Shown here: positions 35,559 to 45,699 of the stretch, in pieces
Numbering within the stretch: position 1 is the stretch's first letter
Layout: each line of letters opens with the position of its first letter
Assembly: GCA_022842785.1 (NCBI GenBank)
Contig: JALHOW010000011.1
Coordinates: 1 to 64,000 of the forward strand
DNA length: 64,000 nucleotides
Source: Hyphomicrobiaceae bacterium
GTDB lineage: Bacteria; Pseudomonadota; Alphaproteobacteria; Rhizobiales; Hyphomicrobiaceae
Reading direction: 5' to 3'
Notes under the pieces: model-generated
What the model was told of the DNA's origin: nothing
Seen by the model: the letters and a program-made list of their open reading frames with translations, nothing else
Database searches by the model: none
Position numbers and translations under genes: made by a program

Positions 35559-36839
35559 ATGGAATTCACACGCCGTAAGTTGTTGAAGTCGGCCGCCGCG
35601 GCTGGCGCAGTCGCCGCCGTACCGGGTGCGGGAATCTTCGCGCCTGCCATTGCGCAGAACAAACCTTTGAAAATAGGCGTTCTGGCGCCGCGTACCGGTC
35701 TTGCAGCCAGTCCCGGCATTGCCGGCATCAGGGCTGCCGAGTGGGCGGTGGAAAAAATGAACGCCGGAGGCGGTATCGCCGGCCGCAAGGTGCAGCTCGT
35801 CATCGACGAAGAAACTTCGCCGAAGGACACGATCGAGCGCTTCTCCCGCATGGTGCAGCAGGAGCAGGTCGATCATGTGCAGGGCATCGTGTCGACCGGC
35901 GTTGCCCTTGCGCTCGGCCCTGTTGTCGAAGAATCGCGCGTGCTTACGATTTTCTGGGACGGCACCACGCAGGACGGCGTCGTCGAGAAACTGCCGAACC
36001 CGAAATACCTGTTCCGCAGCACTGACAACGAATGCGAAGCGGTGATGGGCTCGCTGCTCGCGATCAAGTATTTCAAGGGCCAGTTCAAGCGGATTGCGGG
36101 CATCAACCCGGACTATTCCTATGGCCGCAACAACATGGCGGCCTTCATCGCGATCCTGAAACGCTTCAACATCGAGCATGAAGTCATAACGGAGCAGTGG
36201 CCGAAAGTCGGCCAGATGGACCTCACCAGCCATGTCGCCGCGTTGCAGGCCTCGAAGCCCGATCTGATTTTCTCTTCGCTTCTGTTTGCGGATCTGCCCG
36301 TGTTCATGCGTCAGGCGAATGCGGCGGGCCTCACCAAGAGCGCGAAGCTCGTGTTCCCGGCGGCGGGCTGGCAGCATACCTCGATGAAGAAGGATTTCAC
36401 GCCGGAAGGCATGCTGTTCGGTCACAACACGCTTTACTTCAACAATCCGAACGCAAACGCTACCGCGAAGGAATTCGTGGCCTGGTACGAGGACAAGCAC
36501 AAGGACTACCCCAACTGGGAAGCGGACCGTGCTTACTTCTCGATGATCTCCTACAAGGCTGCTGTCGAGAAGGCGCAGAAGGCCAAGGGCGCCTGGCCCG
36601 GCGTCGATGACATCGCCGAGGCGATGGTCGGCCTCGAGGTGGAAAGCCTCGGCGGCAAGGGCGGCTGGCGCAAGGACAAGATCGCTGACCAGACCTTCAT
36701 TCAGGGCCTGACCACGCACAACAACAAGCACGACTTCGTGACGCTCGACAAGTTCGACTCGATGTATTCGACCGAACTCCAGAAGCCCGCAGGTGCGGAT
36801 TTCTGGGAATGGATCAAGACTGCCAAGTTCAGCATCTGA
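35559..36839 (+). CDS. Branched-chain amino-acid-type ABC transporter substrate-binding protein
   Basis: Periplasmic receptor of 426 residues. The N-terminus EFTRRKLLKSAAAAGAVAAV is a twin-arginine signal. The mature protein has the LivK/AmiC-like type I fold: KIGVLAPRTGLAASPGIAGI, GRKVQLVIDEETSPKDTIE and RIAGINPDYSYGRNNMAAF. Members bind Leu/Ile/Val but also amides, urea, aromatic acids and others, so the ligand is open. It is the first of five genes in one operon. Confidence 0.92.
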   Translation: MEFTRRKLLKSAAAAGAVAAVPGAGIFAPAIAQNKPLKIGVLAPRTGLAASPGIAGIRAAEWAVEKMNAGGGIAGRKVQLVIDEETSPKDTIERFSRMVQQEQVDHVQGIVSTGVALALGPVVEESRVLTIFWDGTTQDGVVEKLPNPKYLFRSTDNECEAVMGSLLAIKYFKGQFKRIAGINPDYSYGRNNMAAFIAILKRFNIEHEVITEQWPKVGQMDLTSHVAALQASKPDLIFSSLLFADLPVFMRQANAAGLTKSAKLVFPAAGWQHTSMKKDFTPEGMLFGHNTLYFNNPNANATAKEFVAWYEDKHKDYPNWEADRAYFSMISYKAAVEKAQKAKGAWPGVDDIAEAMVGLEVESLGGKGGWRKDKIADQTFIQGLTTHNNKHDFVTLDKFDSMYSTELQKPAGADFWEWIKTAKFSI

Positions 36840-36848
36840 TCCGTCGAA

Positions 36849-37736
36849 ATGACCGCGTCAGCACTAGCTAACATCGCGCTCGGCGGTATATTTCATGCCG
36901 CCGTGCTCTTTCTCGTCGCCGCCGGGCTACAGCTCGTCTTCGGCGTCCAGAAGATCCTCAATCTCGCCTGTGGTTCCTTCTACGCGCTCGGCGCCTATTT
37001 CGGGATCACGGCTACGACATTGTTCGCGCAGTACGGCATGCCGGCATGGATGCTCTTGCCGGCGTTGATCGGTTGCGGCCTTGTGCTCGGCCTCATCGGC
37101 CCGCTGATCGAGAGGGTGCTGCGCACGGTCTATGATCGCGACGAGAGTTTCCAGCTGCTCCTGACCTTCGCGCTGCTCTTGATGTTCCAAGATGTCTTGC
37201 GCTTCTTCTGGGGTGCCACGCCGCGTTCGGTCAGCGTCGATTATCTCGTCTACGGAACGGTCACGATCGGCGACTTCCGTGTCCCCGTCTACAATCTGCT
37301 TGTCATCTTCGCGGCGCTGGTGATCGCACTCGGATTGAATTTGTATCTGAAGCGCACGAACTACGGTCGGGTGCTGCGCGCTACCGCCGAGAACCGGAGC
37401 ATGGCCGAAGCGCTCGGCGTCAACGTCAAAATGGTCTATGCCGCGGTCTTCACAGCGGGAACCATACTCGGCACGCTTGCCGGCGCGCTCGTCGTGCCGA
37501 CAGCCGCGGCGTCGCTCGATATAGCGGTTGAACTCGTGGTCGAAGCCTTTGCCGTCGTTGTCATCGGCGGTCTCGGTTCGATGCCGGGCGCGCTCGTCGG
37601 CGCGCTGATCGTCGGCCTCATTCGCGCGTTCTCACTCATCATCTATCCCGAGTTCGACCTACTCGCGACCTATCTCATCGTGATCGGCGTGTTGCTCTGG
37701 CGGCCCACGGGACTGTTCGGAAAGCCCGTCACATGA
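36849..37736 (+). CDS. Liv-type ABC transporter permease (LivH)
   Basis: Inner-membrane permease, 295 residues with about eight hydrophobic segments. Landmarks are LVAAGLQLVFGVQKILNLACG, the EAA-like RATAENRSMAEALGVNVKMV and VVIGGLGSMPGALVGALIVG. It starts 9 bases after the receptor gene and overlaps the next permease by 4 nt (ATGA). Confidence 0.93.
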   Translation: MTASALANIALGGIFHAAVLFLVAAGLQLVFGVQKILNLACGSFYALGAYFGITATTLFAQYGMPAWMLLPALIGCGLVLGLIGPLIERVLRTVYDRDESFQLLLTFALLLMFQDVLRFFWGATPRSVSVDYLVYGTVTIGDFRVPVYNLLVIFAALVIALGLNLYLKRTNYGRVLRATAENRSMAEALGVNVKMVYAAVFTAGTILGTLAGALVVPTAAASLDIAVELVVEAFAVVVIGGLGSMPGALVGALIVGLIRAFSLIIYPEFDLLATYLIVIGVLLWRPTGLFGKPVT

Positions 37737-38704
37737 GCCGGAAGAACTCTTGGATTGCCGTCGCGCTGCTCGGTGCGGTTGGGCTCGCGCTGGTACCGCT
37801 GCTCGCGCCGCCGTTCTACGCGAGTTTGCTGATCTCGTTCTTCGCCTACGGCATCGCCTTGCTTGGGTTCAATCTCTTGTTCGGTTACGCGGGCCTGCTC
37901 TCGTTCGGCCATGCAATGTTTCTCGGCATTGGCGCCTACGGAACGGCGGTGGTCGCCGGGGTACTTGGAATCAAGAGCTTCGAAGTCGCTCTGTTAGTGT
38001 CCGTGCTTGCCGCGGTCGTCATCGCGCTTCCGATCGGCTGGCTCTGCGCCCGCTACACCGGAATTTTCTTCGGCATGCTGACGCTTGCGTTCGGGATGCT
38101 GTTTCACTCCTTTCTGTTCAAGTTCTATTTCGTGACCGGCGGCGACAGCGGCATGCGCGTGCCGCGCATGAATTTCCTCGGGATGGAGTTCGCGCAGTAC
38201 AGCAAGATCGGGTTGCTGTCCGGGCCGTTCTACTACTACTGCCTTGGCCTGCTCGTGATCGCAGCCATCATCATGTGGCGGATCGTACATTCGCCTTTCG
38301 GTCTGCATCTGCAGGCCCTCCGCGATAACGCCCGCAAGGCCGAGTACCTTGGCGTGCGCGTGCGGCAGGCGCGGCTGGCGGCCTTCGTGATATCGGCAGC
38401 CTTCGCCGCGGCGGGCGGGGCGATCATGGGATTCCGCGTCGGTCTCGCCGATCCCGAACTCGTCTATTGGACGCATTCGGGTCTCCTGGTGTTCATGACC
38501 ATTCTCGGCGGATTCAACGCCTTCTTCGGGCCCGTCATCGGTGCGTTGGTCTACGTTCTGCTGCATGACCAGCTGCAGACGCTGACACAGTACTGGCGCT
38601 TCGTGCTCGGCGCCGTGCTCGCGATACTTGTCATCGGCTTCCCGTCCGGAATCGCGGGTATCGTGGAACGGCTGACCTCTCGCAGGAAGGCCGTACCATC
38701 ATGA
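37733..38704 (+). CDS. Liv-type ABC transporter permease (LivM)
   Basis: Second permease, 323 residues and about nine hydrophobic segments. It has LLGFNLLFGYAGLLSFGHAM, TGIFFGMLTLAFGMLFHSFL and the EAA-like ALRDNARKAEYLGVRV. ATG 37733 overlaps the previous stop and its own stop overlaps the next ATG, so the operon is translationally coupled. Confidence 0.93.
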   Translation: MSRKNSWIAVALLGAVGLALVPLLAPPFYASLLISFFAYGIALLGFNLLFGYAGLLSFGHAMFLGIGAYGTAVVAGVLGIKSFEVALLVSVLAAVVIALPIGWLCARYTGIFFGMLTLAFGMLFHSFLFKFYFVTGGDSGMRVPRMNFLGMEFAQYSKIGLLSGPFYYYCLGLLVIAAIIMWRIVHSPFGLHLQALRDNARKAEYLGVRVRQARLAAFVISAAFAAAGGAIMGFRVGLADPELVYWTHSGLLVFMTILGGFNAFFGPVIGALVYVLLHDQLQTLTQYWRFVLGAVLAILVIGFPSGIAGIVERLTSRRKAVPS

Positions 38705-39462
38705 GCGCGGTGCTTGAAACCCGGAACGTCGGGAAATCCTACGGCTCCTTCCGCGCGCTCGACGACGTAAGCGTGATGGTCAAGGAAGGTGAGCGGCTTG
38801 CCATTGTCGGCCCGAACGGAGCCGGCAAGACCACGCTCGTCAATCTTCTGACGGGACTACTGACGCCGAGCGAAGGCGAGGTATTCTTCAAGGGCGAGAA
38901 CATCCGCGGTGCCGACCCGGTCGATCTCGCCGAGCGCGGACTGGCGCGGGCGTTCCAGCTCGTTCACATCTTTCCGAAGCTAACGGTCGCCGAAACCATA
39001 GCCGCTGCGATAGTCACGCGGCAAAGGAAGCGCTGGAGCATGTTCTCCAATTTCCTGAACAGCCGCGAGACGCAGAGTCGCGTTCACGATGTGGCGGACA
39101 TTTTTGGCCTGACCGAACGGCTGGAAACCGAATCGCAGTTGCTGTCGCAGGGCGAGAAGAAACTGCTCGATGTTGCATCCGCGTTTGCCCTCGTGCCGCA
39201 GGCAATTCTGCTCGACGAACCGACTTCGGGCATTTCCACGGCCGACAAGCACCGGGTGATGACGACCCTGATCGCGGCAGGAGAGAAGGCGGGCGTGAAG
39301 GCGATGATCCTGGTCGAACACGACATGGATCTTGTCGCCACCTACTCCGATCGGATCGTCGCGCTGGCCGAAGGTCGCGTCCTTGCGGACCTGCCGCCGA
39401 AGGAATTCTTCGCGGATCCGAAGGTCGTCGAGACCGTCGTCGGAAAATTGAGGACCGCCTGA
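38701..39462 (+). CDS. Liv-type ABC transporter ATP-binding protein (LivG)
   Basis: ATPase of 253 residues: Walker A GPNGAGKTT, Walker B AILLDEPTSGI and switch His in LVEHDMDLV. The usual LSGG signature is replaced by LLSQGEKKLLDVASA, the form common in LivG-type subunits of the amide/urea-like branch. It overlaps the neighbouring genes by 4 nt and 1 nt. Confidence 0.93.
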   Translation: MSAVLETRNVGKSYGSFRALDDVSVMVKEGERLAIVGPNGAGKTTLVNLLTGLLTPSEGEVFFKGENIRGADPVDLAERGLARAFQLVHIFPKLTVAETIAAAIVTRQRKRWSMFSNFLNSRETQSRVHDVADIFGLTERLETESQLLSQGEKKLLDVASAFALVPQAILLDEPTSGISTADKHRVMTTLIAAGEKAGVKAMILVEHDMDLVATYSDRIVALAEGRVLADLPPKEFFADPKVVETVVGKLRTA

Positions 39463-40184
39463 TGCTCTCGATCAAAGACCTTGTCGTCGACATCCAAGGC
39501 AGCCGCATCCTGCGCGGCATCTCGCTCGAGGTGCAAGCTGGCGAACTGGTTTGTCTCGTCGGCCGCAACGGGGCAGGGAAGACGACGACTTTCCGCACGG
39601 TCATGGGCTTTCGCAAGCCGGTCTCGGGCAGCGTGGCCCTCGACAGCAAGTCGCTCGTCGGGTTGCACACCTTCGAGATCGCGCGCAGCGGCGTCGGCTT
39701 CGCGCCCGAGGAGAGCGAGGTCTTCGGCGAGCTGACGGTCGAAGAGAACATCGCGATGCCGAGCTGGAAGGAGGTCGGCGCGAAACCCGACCAGAACCGC
39801 ATCGCGCTCGCCTATCAGGTGTTTCCTAAGCTGGAGCGCTATCGCAAGCGCGGCGGACAGGAACTCTCCGGCGGTGAGCGCAAAATGGTATCGATCGCGC
39901 GCGCGCTCGCGGGCAATCCAAAACTGCTGCTGCTGGACGAGCCGACCGAAGGCCTTTCGCCTGCGATCGTTCCGTCGATCGTCGACGGCATCGCCTCGAT
40001 CCGGGCGCTTGGTCACTCGATCTTCATTGCCGAATCGAACGTCCATCACGTGCCGTCTTTTGCAGACCGGCTGTATGTCATCGAACGCGGTGAGATCATT
40101 TTCTCCGGGCGGCCGGAGGAGGCAACCGAGGATGCCAAGGTGGCGGCGGTGATCCAGGGCGGGAACCTGGCCACCGCACATTGA
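39462..40184 (+). CDS. Liv-type ABC transporter ATP-binding protein (LivF)
   Basis: Second ATPase, 240 residues: Walker A GRNGAGKTTTFRT, signature LSGGERKMVSIARAL, Walker B LLLLDEPTEGLSP. The switch position reads FIAESNVHHV, with Ser-Asn where most ATPases have Glu/Gln-His; the pair probably works with LivG. It is the last gene of the operon (TGATG junction). Confidence 0.92.
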   Translation: MLSIKDLVVDIQGSRILRGISLEVQAGELVCLVGRNGAGKTTTFRTVMGFRKPVSGSVALDSKSLVGLHTFEIARSGVGFAPEESEVFGELTVEENIAMPSWKEVGAKPDQNRIALAYQVFPKLERYRKRGGQELSGGERKMVSIARALAGNPKLLLLDEPTEGLSPAIVPSIVDGIASIRALGHSIFIAESNVHHVPSFADRLYVIERGEIIFSGRPEEATEDAKVAAVIQGGNLATAH

Positions 40185-40230
40185 GCCAATGTCCGTGCCG
40201 ATCCGAGATGTACGGGTGATATAGCCGTTG

Positions 40231-41853
40231 TCAGCTTCGCAGGCCCGGCGCCTCGTGACCGCTGCGCTCGACATATTCGATGTAGCCGCCGCTGTAGGTG
40301 TGGACACCGTCGGGCGTCAACTCGAGCACCCGGTTGGACAGCGCCGACAGGAAGTGCCGGTCATGCGATACGAACAGCATGGCGCCTGCGTAGCGCGACA
40401 GCGCCACGATCAACATCTCCTTCGTCGCCATGTCCAGATGGTTGGTAGGCTCATCGAGCACCAGAAAATTAGGCGGATCGAACATGATCGTGGCCATGAC
40501 GAGACGCGCCCTCTCACCGCCGGACAGCACGCGACATTTCTTCTCGGCGTCATCACCCGAGAAGCCGAAGCAGCCAGCGAGCGTGCGCAGCTGGCCCTGT
40601 CCGGCCTGCGGAAACTGATCCTCGAGCGACTCGAACACCGTCCGATTGCCGTCGAGCAGGTCCATGGCGTGCTGAGCGAAGTAGCCCATCGCGACGCTGG
40701 CTCCGATCGCGACGCTGCCCGCATCCGGCTCCGTAAATCCGGCGACGAGTTTCAGTAGCGTCGACTTCCCGGCACCGTTGACCCCCATGACGCACCAACG
40801 TTCGCGTCGGCGAACCTGGAAGTCCAGACCCTCGTAGATGGTCCGGCTGCCATAGCGCTTATGTACGCCTTTGAGTGTCGCGACGTCTTCGCCCGAGCGT
40901 GGCGCTGCCGCAAACTCGAAGGCAACAGTCTGCCGTCGCTTGGGCGGCTCGACACGCTCAATCTTCTCCAGCGTTTTGACCCGGCTCTGGACCTGTGCGG
41001 CGTGCGACGCGCGCGCCTTGAACCGCTCGATGAAGCGTTGCTCCTTGGCGAGCATCGCTTGCTGGCGCTCGAATTGCGCCTGCTGCTGCTGTTCGGCGAG
41101 AGCACGCTGCGCAACATAGAACGCGTAGTCGCCGGAGTAGCTGGTGAGTTCTCCACCGTCGATCTCGACGATCTTCGTCACGATACGATCCATGAACTCG
41201 CGGTCGTGCGAGGTCATCAGCAGTGCGCCATCGTAGGTCTTGAGGAACTGCTCGAGCCAAATCAGGCTTTCGAGGTCGAGGTGGTTCGATGGCTCGTCGA
41301 GCAGCATGGCGTCGGGACGCATGAGCAGAATGCGTGCGAGCGCCACGCGCATCTTCCAGCCGCCGGACAAGGCGCCCACGTCTCCGTCCATCATCTCCTG
41401 ACTGAAGCTCAAACCGGCGAGCACCTCTCGGGCGCGTCCTTCGAGTGCGTAGCCGCCGAGCTGGTCGAAGCGCGCCTGCACCGAGCCGTAGCGGTCGATC
41501 AACGCCTCCATTTCGGCGGTTCGATCGGGATCGGCCATCGCGGCCTCGAGCTCCGAGAGCTCTGCAGCGACGGCGCTGACTGGCCCGGCGCCGTCCATCA
41601 CTGCGGCAACGGCGCTGCGACCCGACATTTCGCCGACGTCCTGGCTGAAGTAGCCGATGGTAACCTTGCGATCGATCGACACCTGCCCCTCGTCGGGATG
41701 ATCCTCGCCGACGATCATGCGGAACAACGTCGACTTGCCCGCGCCGTTAGGCCCGACCAAGCCCACCTTCTCGCCTTTGAACAGCGCTGCCGAAGCGCCG
41801 GTGAATAGGATCTGGTGGCCGTTCTGCTTGGCGATGTTGTCGAGATGGATCAT
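40231..41853 (-). CDS. ABC-F family ATPase (ribosome-associated type)
   Basis: Soluble protein of 540 residues with two ABC domains and no membrane part. The first has GPNGAGKSTLFRM, LSGGWKMRVALARIL and LLDEPSNHLDLESL; the second has GVNGAGKSTLLKL, LSGGERARLVMATIM and VLDEPTNHLDM. The charged linker (about 245-310, rich in Gln, Arg and Lys) is the ABC-F P-site tRNA interaction motif region. ATG 41853 gives the usual MIHLDNI start. Members act on stalled or initiating ribosomes; the exact subfamily is not decided. Confidence 0.9.
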   Translation of the reverse strand: MIHLDNIAKQNGHQILFTGASAALFKGEKVGLVGPNGAGKSTLFRMIVGEDHPDEGQVSIDRKVTIGYFSQDVGEMSGRSAVAAVMDGAGPVSAVAAELSELEAAMADPDRTAEMEALIDRYGSVQARFDQLGGYALEGRAREVLAGLSFSQEMMDGDVGALSGGWKMRVALARILLMRPDAMLLDEPSNHLDLESLIWLEQFLKTYDGALLMTSHDREFMDRIVTKIVEIDGGELTSYSGDYAFYVAQRALAEQQQQAQFERQQAMLAKEQRFIERFKARASHAAQVQSRVKTLEKIERVEPPKRRQTVAFEFAAAPRSGEDVATLKGVHKRYGSRTIYEGLDFQVRRRERWCVMGVNGAGKSTLLKLVAGFTEPDAGSVAIGASVAMGYFAQHAMDLLDGNRTVFESLEDQFPQAGQGQLRTLAGCFGFSGDDAEKKCRVLSGGERARLVMATIMFDPPNFLVLDEPTNHLDMATKEMLIVALSRYAGAMLFVSHDRHFLSALSNRVLELTPDGVHTYSGGYIEYVERSGHEAPGLRS

Positions 41854-42429
41854 GTGTGCCTTCGTCTCGGGCGTCAGCCCCGCGTTAGGCCACATGGACG
41901 GCGAGTTCGCAAGTGCGCAGCGGTCACGTCGCCAGGACGGCGGATCTCCTCACAAGCTCTACTGTCGATGCGGTAGAAGTGAGCGCCTGAGAGATCCCAG
42001 CTTCGCGACCGCTATACGATCATCGCCGGGCCGAGAGCGGTGGTTCTGCACACGTCGTGTGCCGAGGAGGCTATCGAGGACGGGAGGACGGCGGTTCTGC
42101 CAGGACCTCCTCGATCTCGCCGTTCTGATCGACCGCTTTGGCTCCGCCGGAAGGTCACGCGCACGAACTGAGGCCCGCAAGTTCCATGATCACCACCGAT
42201 CTGTAGGCCATTGTCATCCGCAACAGTCTTCAATGGAACCGCGCCAACGGCTAGTGACCGCTCAATTGCGATCTCGCCACCAAGCTCCCCGAGTGCCGAT
42301 TGACACCCCGTCACTGCCGACCGGGTTCCGCGCCGATTTATTTGAGCGCCTCGAACGTTTGTCCGAGGCGCCTACGCCAGGTGATTGCTAGCGTTCGGTG
42401 CCACCGCCGATTTCTCGCGAGAGCCCCTG
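41854..42429. other. Divergent intergenic region between ABC-F and giant exported protein genes
   Basis: About 575 bases. A reverse frame from 42314 is open but matches no family. A perfect 7-1-7 palindrome GCACACGTCGTGTGC lies at 42048-42062. No promoter was confidently placed. Confidence 0.35.
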
Positions 42430-45400
42430 ATGCGCATTTTCCCCGGCTTCCGTGCGAAGCCAAGTTTATCCGTGCTCGCAGCCGCAATTTGCGCAGCCAT
42501 TGCGCAGGCGCCCACCGCTTCCTCTCAGGGCCCCAATCCAAGCAATCAGCCTCCCGTCATCGGCATCGGTCACGCGGCGGTCTCGACTTTTCCCGGCGCG
42601 ACGCTCGCTGGCGATGGTGTCGCTCCTGGCGTGGATCCCGCCGACAAGACCATCATCGACTTGGACGGCCCATCCATAACCGTCTTCGATATGAGAATGT
42701 TGAGGGGGCCGTTGAGTGGCGGGCCGGTCGAGGCCCCGGTGCGACTGGAAGTGCCCGTGCGGGCCGTCGGCCAGGTATTCGGGCTGGCATTCGATGCCGG
42801 CGTCGGCGGTGGCCCGCCGAACCTCTATGCCGCGGCGACCTCGGCGTATGGCCTGCAGATCGTCGCTGGCGCAGCTGCCGCTGATGGCACGCCTGTACGG
42901 CTGAAATCAGGGGCACCCGGCGCGCGGTTCATGACCGGTCAGTTCGGCGGCGCCGTCGCCAATCCGGGTGCCATCTGGAAGATCGACGGGACAACGGGCG
43001 CGATCTCGCTGTTCGCCGATACGTCCGTATGGAGCGTCCCGAACAGCGGGCCTGGCCTCGGCGACCTCGCCTACGATCACCGGAGCCGAAGCCTTTACGC
43101 TTCCGACCTCGATACCGGCCATATCCACCGCTTCGCCGTCGACGATCCGCCGGCGCGCTTTCCCCCATTCGACCATGGCATAATCGGGCTCTCGAACAAC
43201 AACCTGCCTGGTCTCGCCGATGACACGCAACGCATGGATATATCCAGTCCCCAGTTTAGGGTGGACGCCCCCACCACGTGGGGAATGACGCAACCTCAGC
43301 GTCGCGTGCACGGGCTCGCGGTGCATGGCGCGCGCCTTTACTACGCCGTCGCATCGGGTCCCGAAGTATGGTCCATAGCACTCAATCCGGACGGCAGCTT
43401 CGACATCGACGAAATACGCCTCGAATTTCGCGTCGCTGCCGCGCCCTCCCAATTCATCGCGAGCATGGTGTTCGACGGCCAGGGCCGCGTCACGCTCGGC
43501 CTACGGGGCATGCCGACGGGTGCATATGACTATGTCCGGCTGACCGAGGGTGCTGGCGGCCAGGTGCTGCGCTACGCGCGTCGTCAGGATGGCACCTGGA
43601 ATGCAGAGCCGGACAGCTACGCGATCGGCTGGGCCGGCGAGGGCAGCAACGCAAGTGGCGGTGTCGGCCTCCTCTACGGGCTCGATGCCAACGGCGGCAT
43701 GGACGTCAGCCGTTGCGATGGGATGCTGGTCGCCACGGGGGATGCCCTGTCTGCCAGTGGCGATGCGCATGGCCTCCAGATCAATCCCACGCAAGCCGTC
43801 CGCCCATCGAATGCTGCGCAGCAAGGGGGAATTGTCGCGCTCCGACGGAGTGCGCTCCCCGAGGCGCGCGGACACGTCGGCGGCGTCGCTGCGTTCCAGC
43901 GCTGCGGAGGCGAGAGCGCGCCCATCGTCGCTGATGCAGCGCCCCTCGTGGGTGTCGACACGACGCCGCCTCCGATCGCCGGCCCAGGCGGATTTCCACC
44001 ACCAGTCGGCGCGCCTGCAGATTTTCCGCCCGTCATCGTCATTGATCGCGATCCCGGCACCGGCCCCCCTCCGCCGGCTGGTGGGCTCGAGCTGACGAAG
44101 AAGGCAATCGGCAAGGACTGCAAACCGGTCACCGGCAAGGGCTGCGATTTCGAGATCACGATTACGAACAAGGGGCCAGGGCCGTTCAATGGCCCTGTAA
44201 CGTTCAATGAGCGCGTGACCGGCGACGGGGCACCTTCCCCGACGGGCATGGGCATGATCACCAACGGACCGACACCGCCGTGGACCTGCACGGCAGCTGG
44301 CGGCGAGTTCATCTGCTCTCACGCGAACCTCTCGCTGCCTCCCGGCGGCTCGACGAAGATTCTCATAGGCATGAACCTCGGGGCCGGCAGTCAATCCATC
44401 AAGACATTCCGAAACTGTGCGCAGCTTGCAGGAGCCGCGGCGCCCGCCTGCGCCGAGATCGACACCGGAATGCCGGGCCAAACGCCGCCGCCACCGCCGG
44501 CTGATGCGACTGTCGCAAATCTCGTGCTGGAGAAAAAAGCAACGGTGACCAGCTGCGGCGCGGTGGGCGGAGGTTGCGATTTCGAAATCACCGTCACCAA
44601 TAAAGGTGCTCAGCCGTTTCAAGGCCCCATCATAATCGAGGAAGTCGCCAGAACTCTTGGACCGGATAGCGCTGTCCTCGGAGCTGGAAATCTTGTCGGC
44701 GCGCCCAATGCCCCATGGAGCTGCTCGCCGGACGGCCTTCTTTCCCTCAAGTGCATTTCACCCGCTAACACGTCGCTGTCGCCCGGCGGGAAGATTACTC
44801 TGAAGGTGAGGTTTATCCCTGAGAATGGAGGGACCGCTGGTGCGCGCCTCGAGAACTGCGCGCGCCTCGAAGGGCGCCCCAATGAGGCGTGCGCCACCAT
44901 CCCCTTGTCGCAGCAGCCGGGCGCGAGGCTGCGCCCCACGAAGACGTATCTTTCCGGGGACTGCGCAACGGGCTGCGACTTCAGTATTCAGGTGCAGAAC
45001 GTCGGCAACTCGCCATACAGCGGCGAGATCGTCGTTGGCGATGGCATTGAAGACTCGACGACGGGGTCGCTAGCGGCGTCGCAGATTCTGCAGGTGACCA
45101 GCCCGTGGGTATGCACGTCGGCTCAGCCGGGCGCTCATCGCTGCAGATTGCCGACCCCGGTCAGCAATCTGCAGCCCGGCGCCAGCGTCGGCTTCACGAT
45201 GAAGTTGAAAATCAATCGCGCTGATTTCAAGGGCATCAATTGCGCACGCAGTCAGTCGACGCCCACCGATGTTCCGGACAACAGCGAGCCGGGACTGCGC
45301 TGCGTTCGGGTCTCCACGTCTCCTACGTCGCCGGAGCCGGCACCGGTGCAGACGCCAAATCTCCAAGTCGATCTGCAGGCCAACACACGGGACTGTCCCA

Positions 45401-45699
45401 TCAAAGGCCCATGCGTCTTCGTCGGCAGCGTGCGTAACGACGGGCCTGTCGACTATATTGGCAAGTTGATCGTCATGAACACAGTCCTCGGCCAGCGTCC
45501 AGCCGCGATGGTCGGCGGGTCGCAGGGGGGGGCTTTGGACCTGCACACCCGGCGGAGATCCTCCTGCCTTTCTGCGCTGCGAAACGCCGATGGTGAAGCT
45601 GACACCAGGAAATTTCGCGCCATTTGTCCCAATCATCACGCCCGGGCGAGAATGGTCCAAGAACAATGTGCTCACCAATTGCCTGCAGCTCGGTTATGA
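42430..45699 (+). CDS. Giant exported DUF11-like repeat protein, N-terminal part (frameshifted)
   Basis: Exported protein broken by a frameshift. ATG 42430 opens a Sec signal (SLSVLAAAICAAIAQAPT). A region of about 500 residues follows with propeller-like blocks (IWKIDGTTGAISLFADTSV, LGDLAYDHRSRSLYASDLDT), then Pro/Gly linkers. Four DUF11-like beta-sandwich repeats follow, marked by GCDFEITITNKGPGPFNG, GCDFEITVTNKGAQPFQG, GCDFSIQVQNVGNSPYSG and CVFVGSVRNDGPVDYIG, each with a PWxC motif. After the G8 tract at 45525-45532 the reading turns to unrelated sequence and stops at 45699. Removing one G joins it in frame to the next feature (about 1,520 residues in total). Confidence 0.8.
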   Translation: MRIFPGFRAKPSLSVLAAAICAAIAQAPTASSQGPNPSNQPPVIGIGHAAVSTFPGATLAGDGVAPGVDPADKTIIDLDGPSITVFDMRMLRGPLSGGPVEAPVRLEVPVRAVGQVFGLAFDAGVGGGPPNLYAAATSAYGLQIVAGAAAADGTPVRLKSGAPGARFMTGQFGGAVANPGAIWKIDGTTGAISLFADTSVWSVPNSGPGLGDLAYDHRSRSLYASDLDTGHIHRFAVDDPPARFPPFDHGIIGLSNNNLPGLADDTQRMDISSPQFRVDAPTTWGMTQPQRRVHGLAVHGARLYYAVASGPEVWSIALNPDGSFDIDEIRLEFRVAAAPSQFIASMVFDGQGRVTLGLRGMPTGAYDYVRLTEGAGGQVLRYARRQDGTWNAEPDSYAIGWAGEGSNASGGVGLLYGLDANGGMDVSRCDGMLVATGDALSASGDAHGLQINPTQAVRPSNAAQQGGIVALRRSALPEARGHVGGVAAFQRCGGESAPIVADAAPLVGVDTTPPPIAGPGGFPPPVGAPADFPPVIVIDRDPGTGPPPPAGGLELTKKAIGKDCKPVTGKGCDFEITITNKGPGPFNGPVTFNERVTGDGAPSPTGMGMITNGPTPPWTCTAAGGEFICSHANLSLPPGGSTKILIGMNLGAGSQSIKTFRNCAQLAGAAAPACAEIDTGMPGQTPPPPPADATVANLVLEKKATVTSCGAVGGGCDFEITVTNKGAQPFQGPIIIEEVARTLGPDSAVLGAGNLVGAPNAPWSCSPDGLLSLKCISPANTSLSPGGKITLKVRFIPENGGTAGARLENCARLEGRPNEACATIPLSQQPGARLRPTKTYLSGDCATGCDFSIQVQNVGNSPYSGEIVVGDGIEDSTTGSLAASQILQVTSPWVCTSAQPGAHRCRLPTPVSNLQPGASVGFTMKLKINRADFKGINCARSQSTPTDVPDNSEPGLRCVRVSTSPTSPEPAPVQTPNLQVDLQANTRDCPIKGPCVFVGSVRNDGPVDYIGKLIVMNTVLGQRPAAMVGGSQGGALDLHTRRRSSCLSALRNADGEADTRKFRAICPNHHARARMVQEQCAHQLPAARL

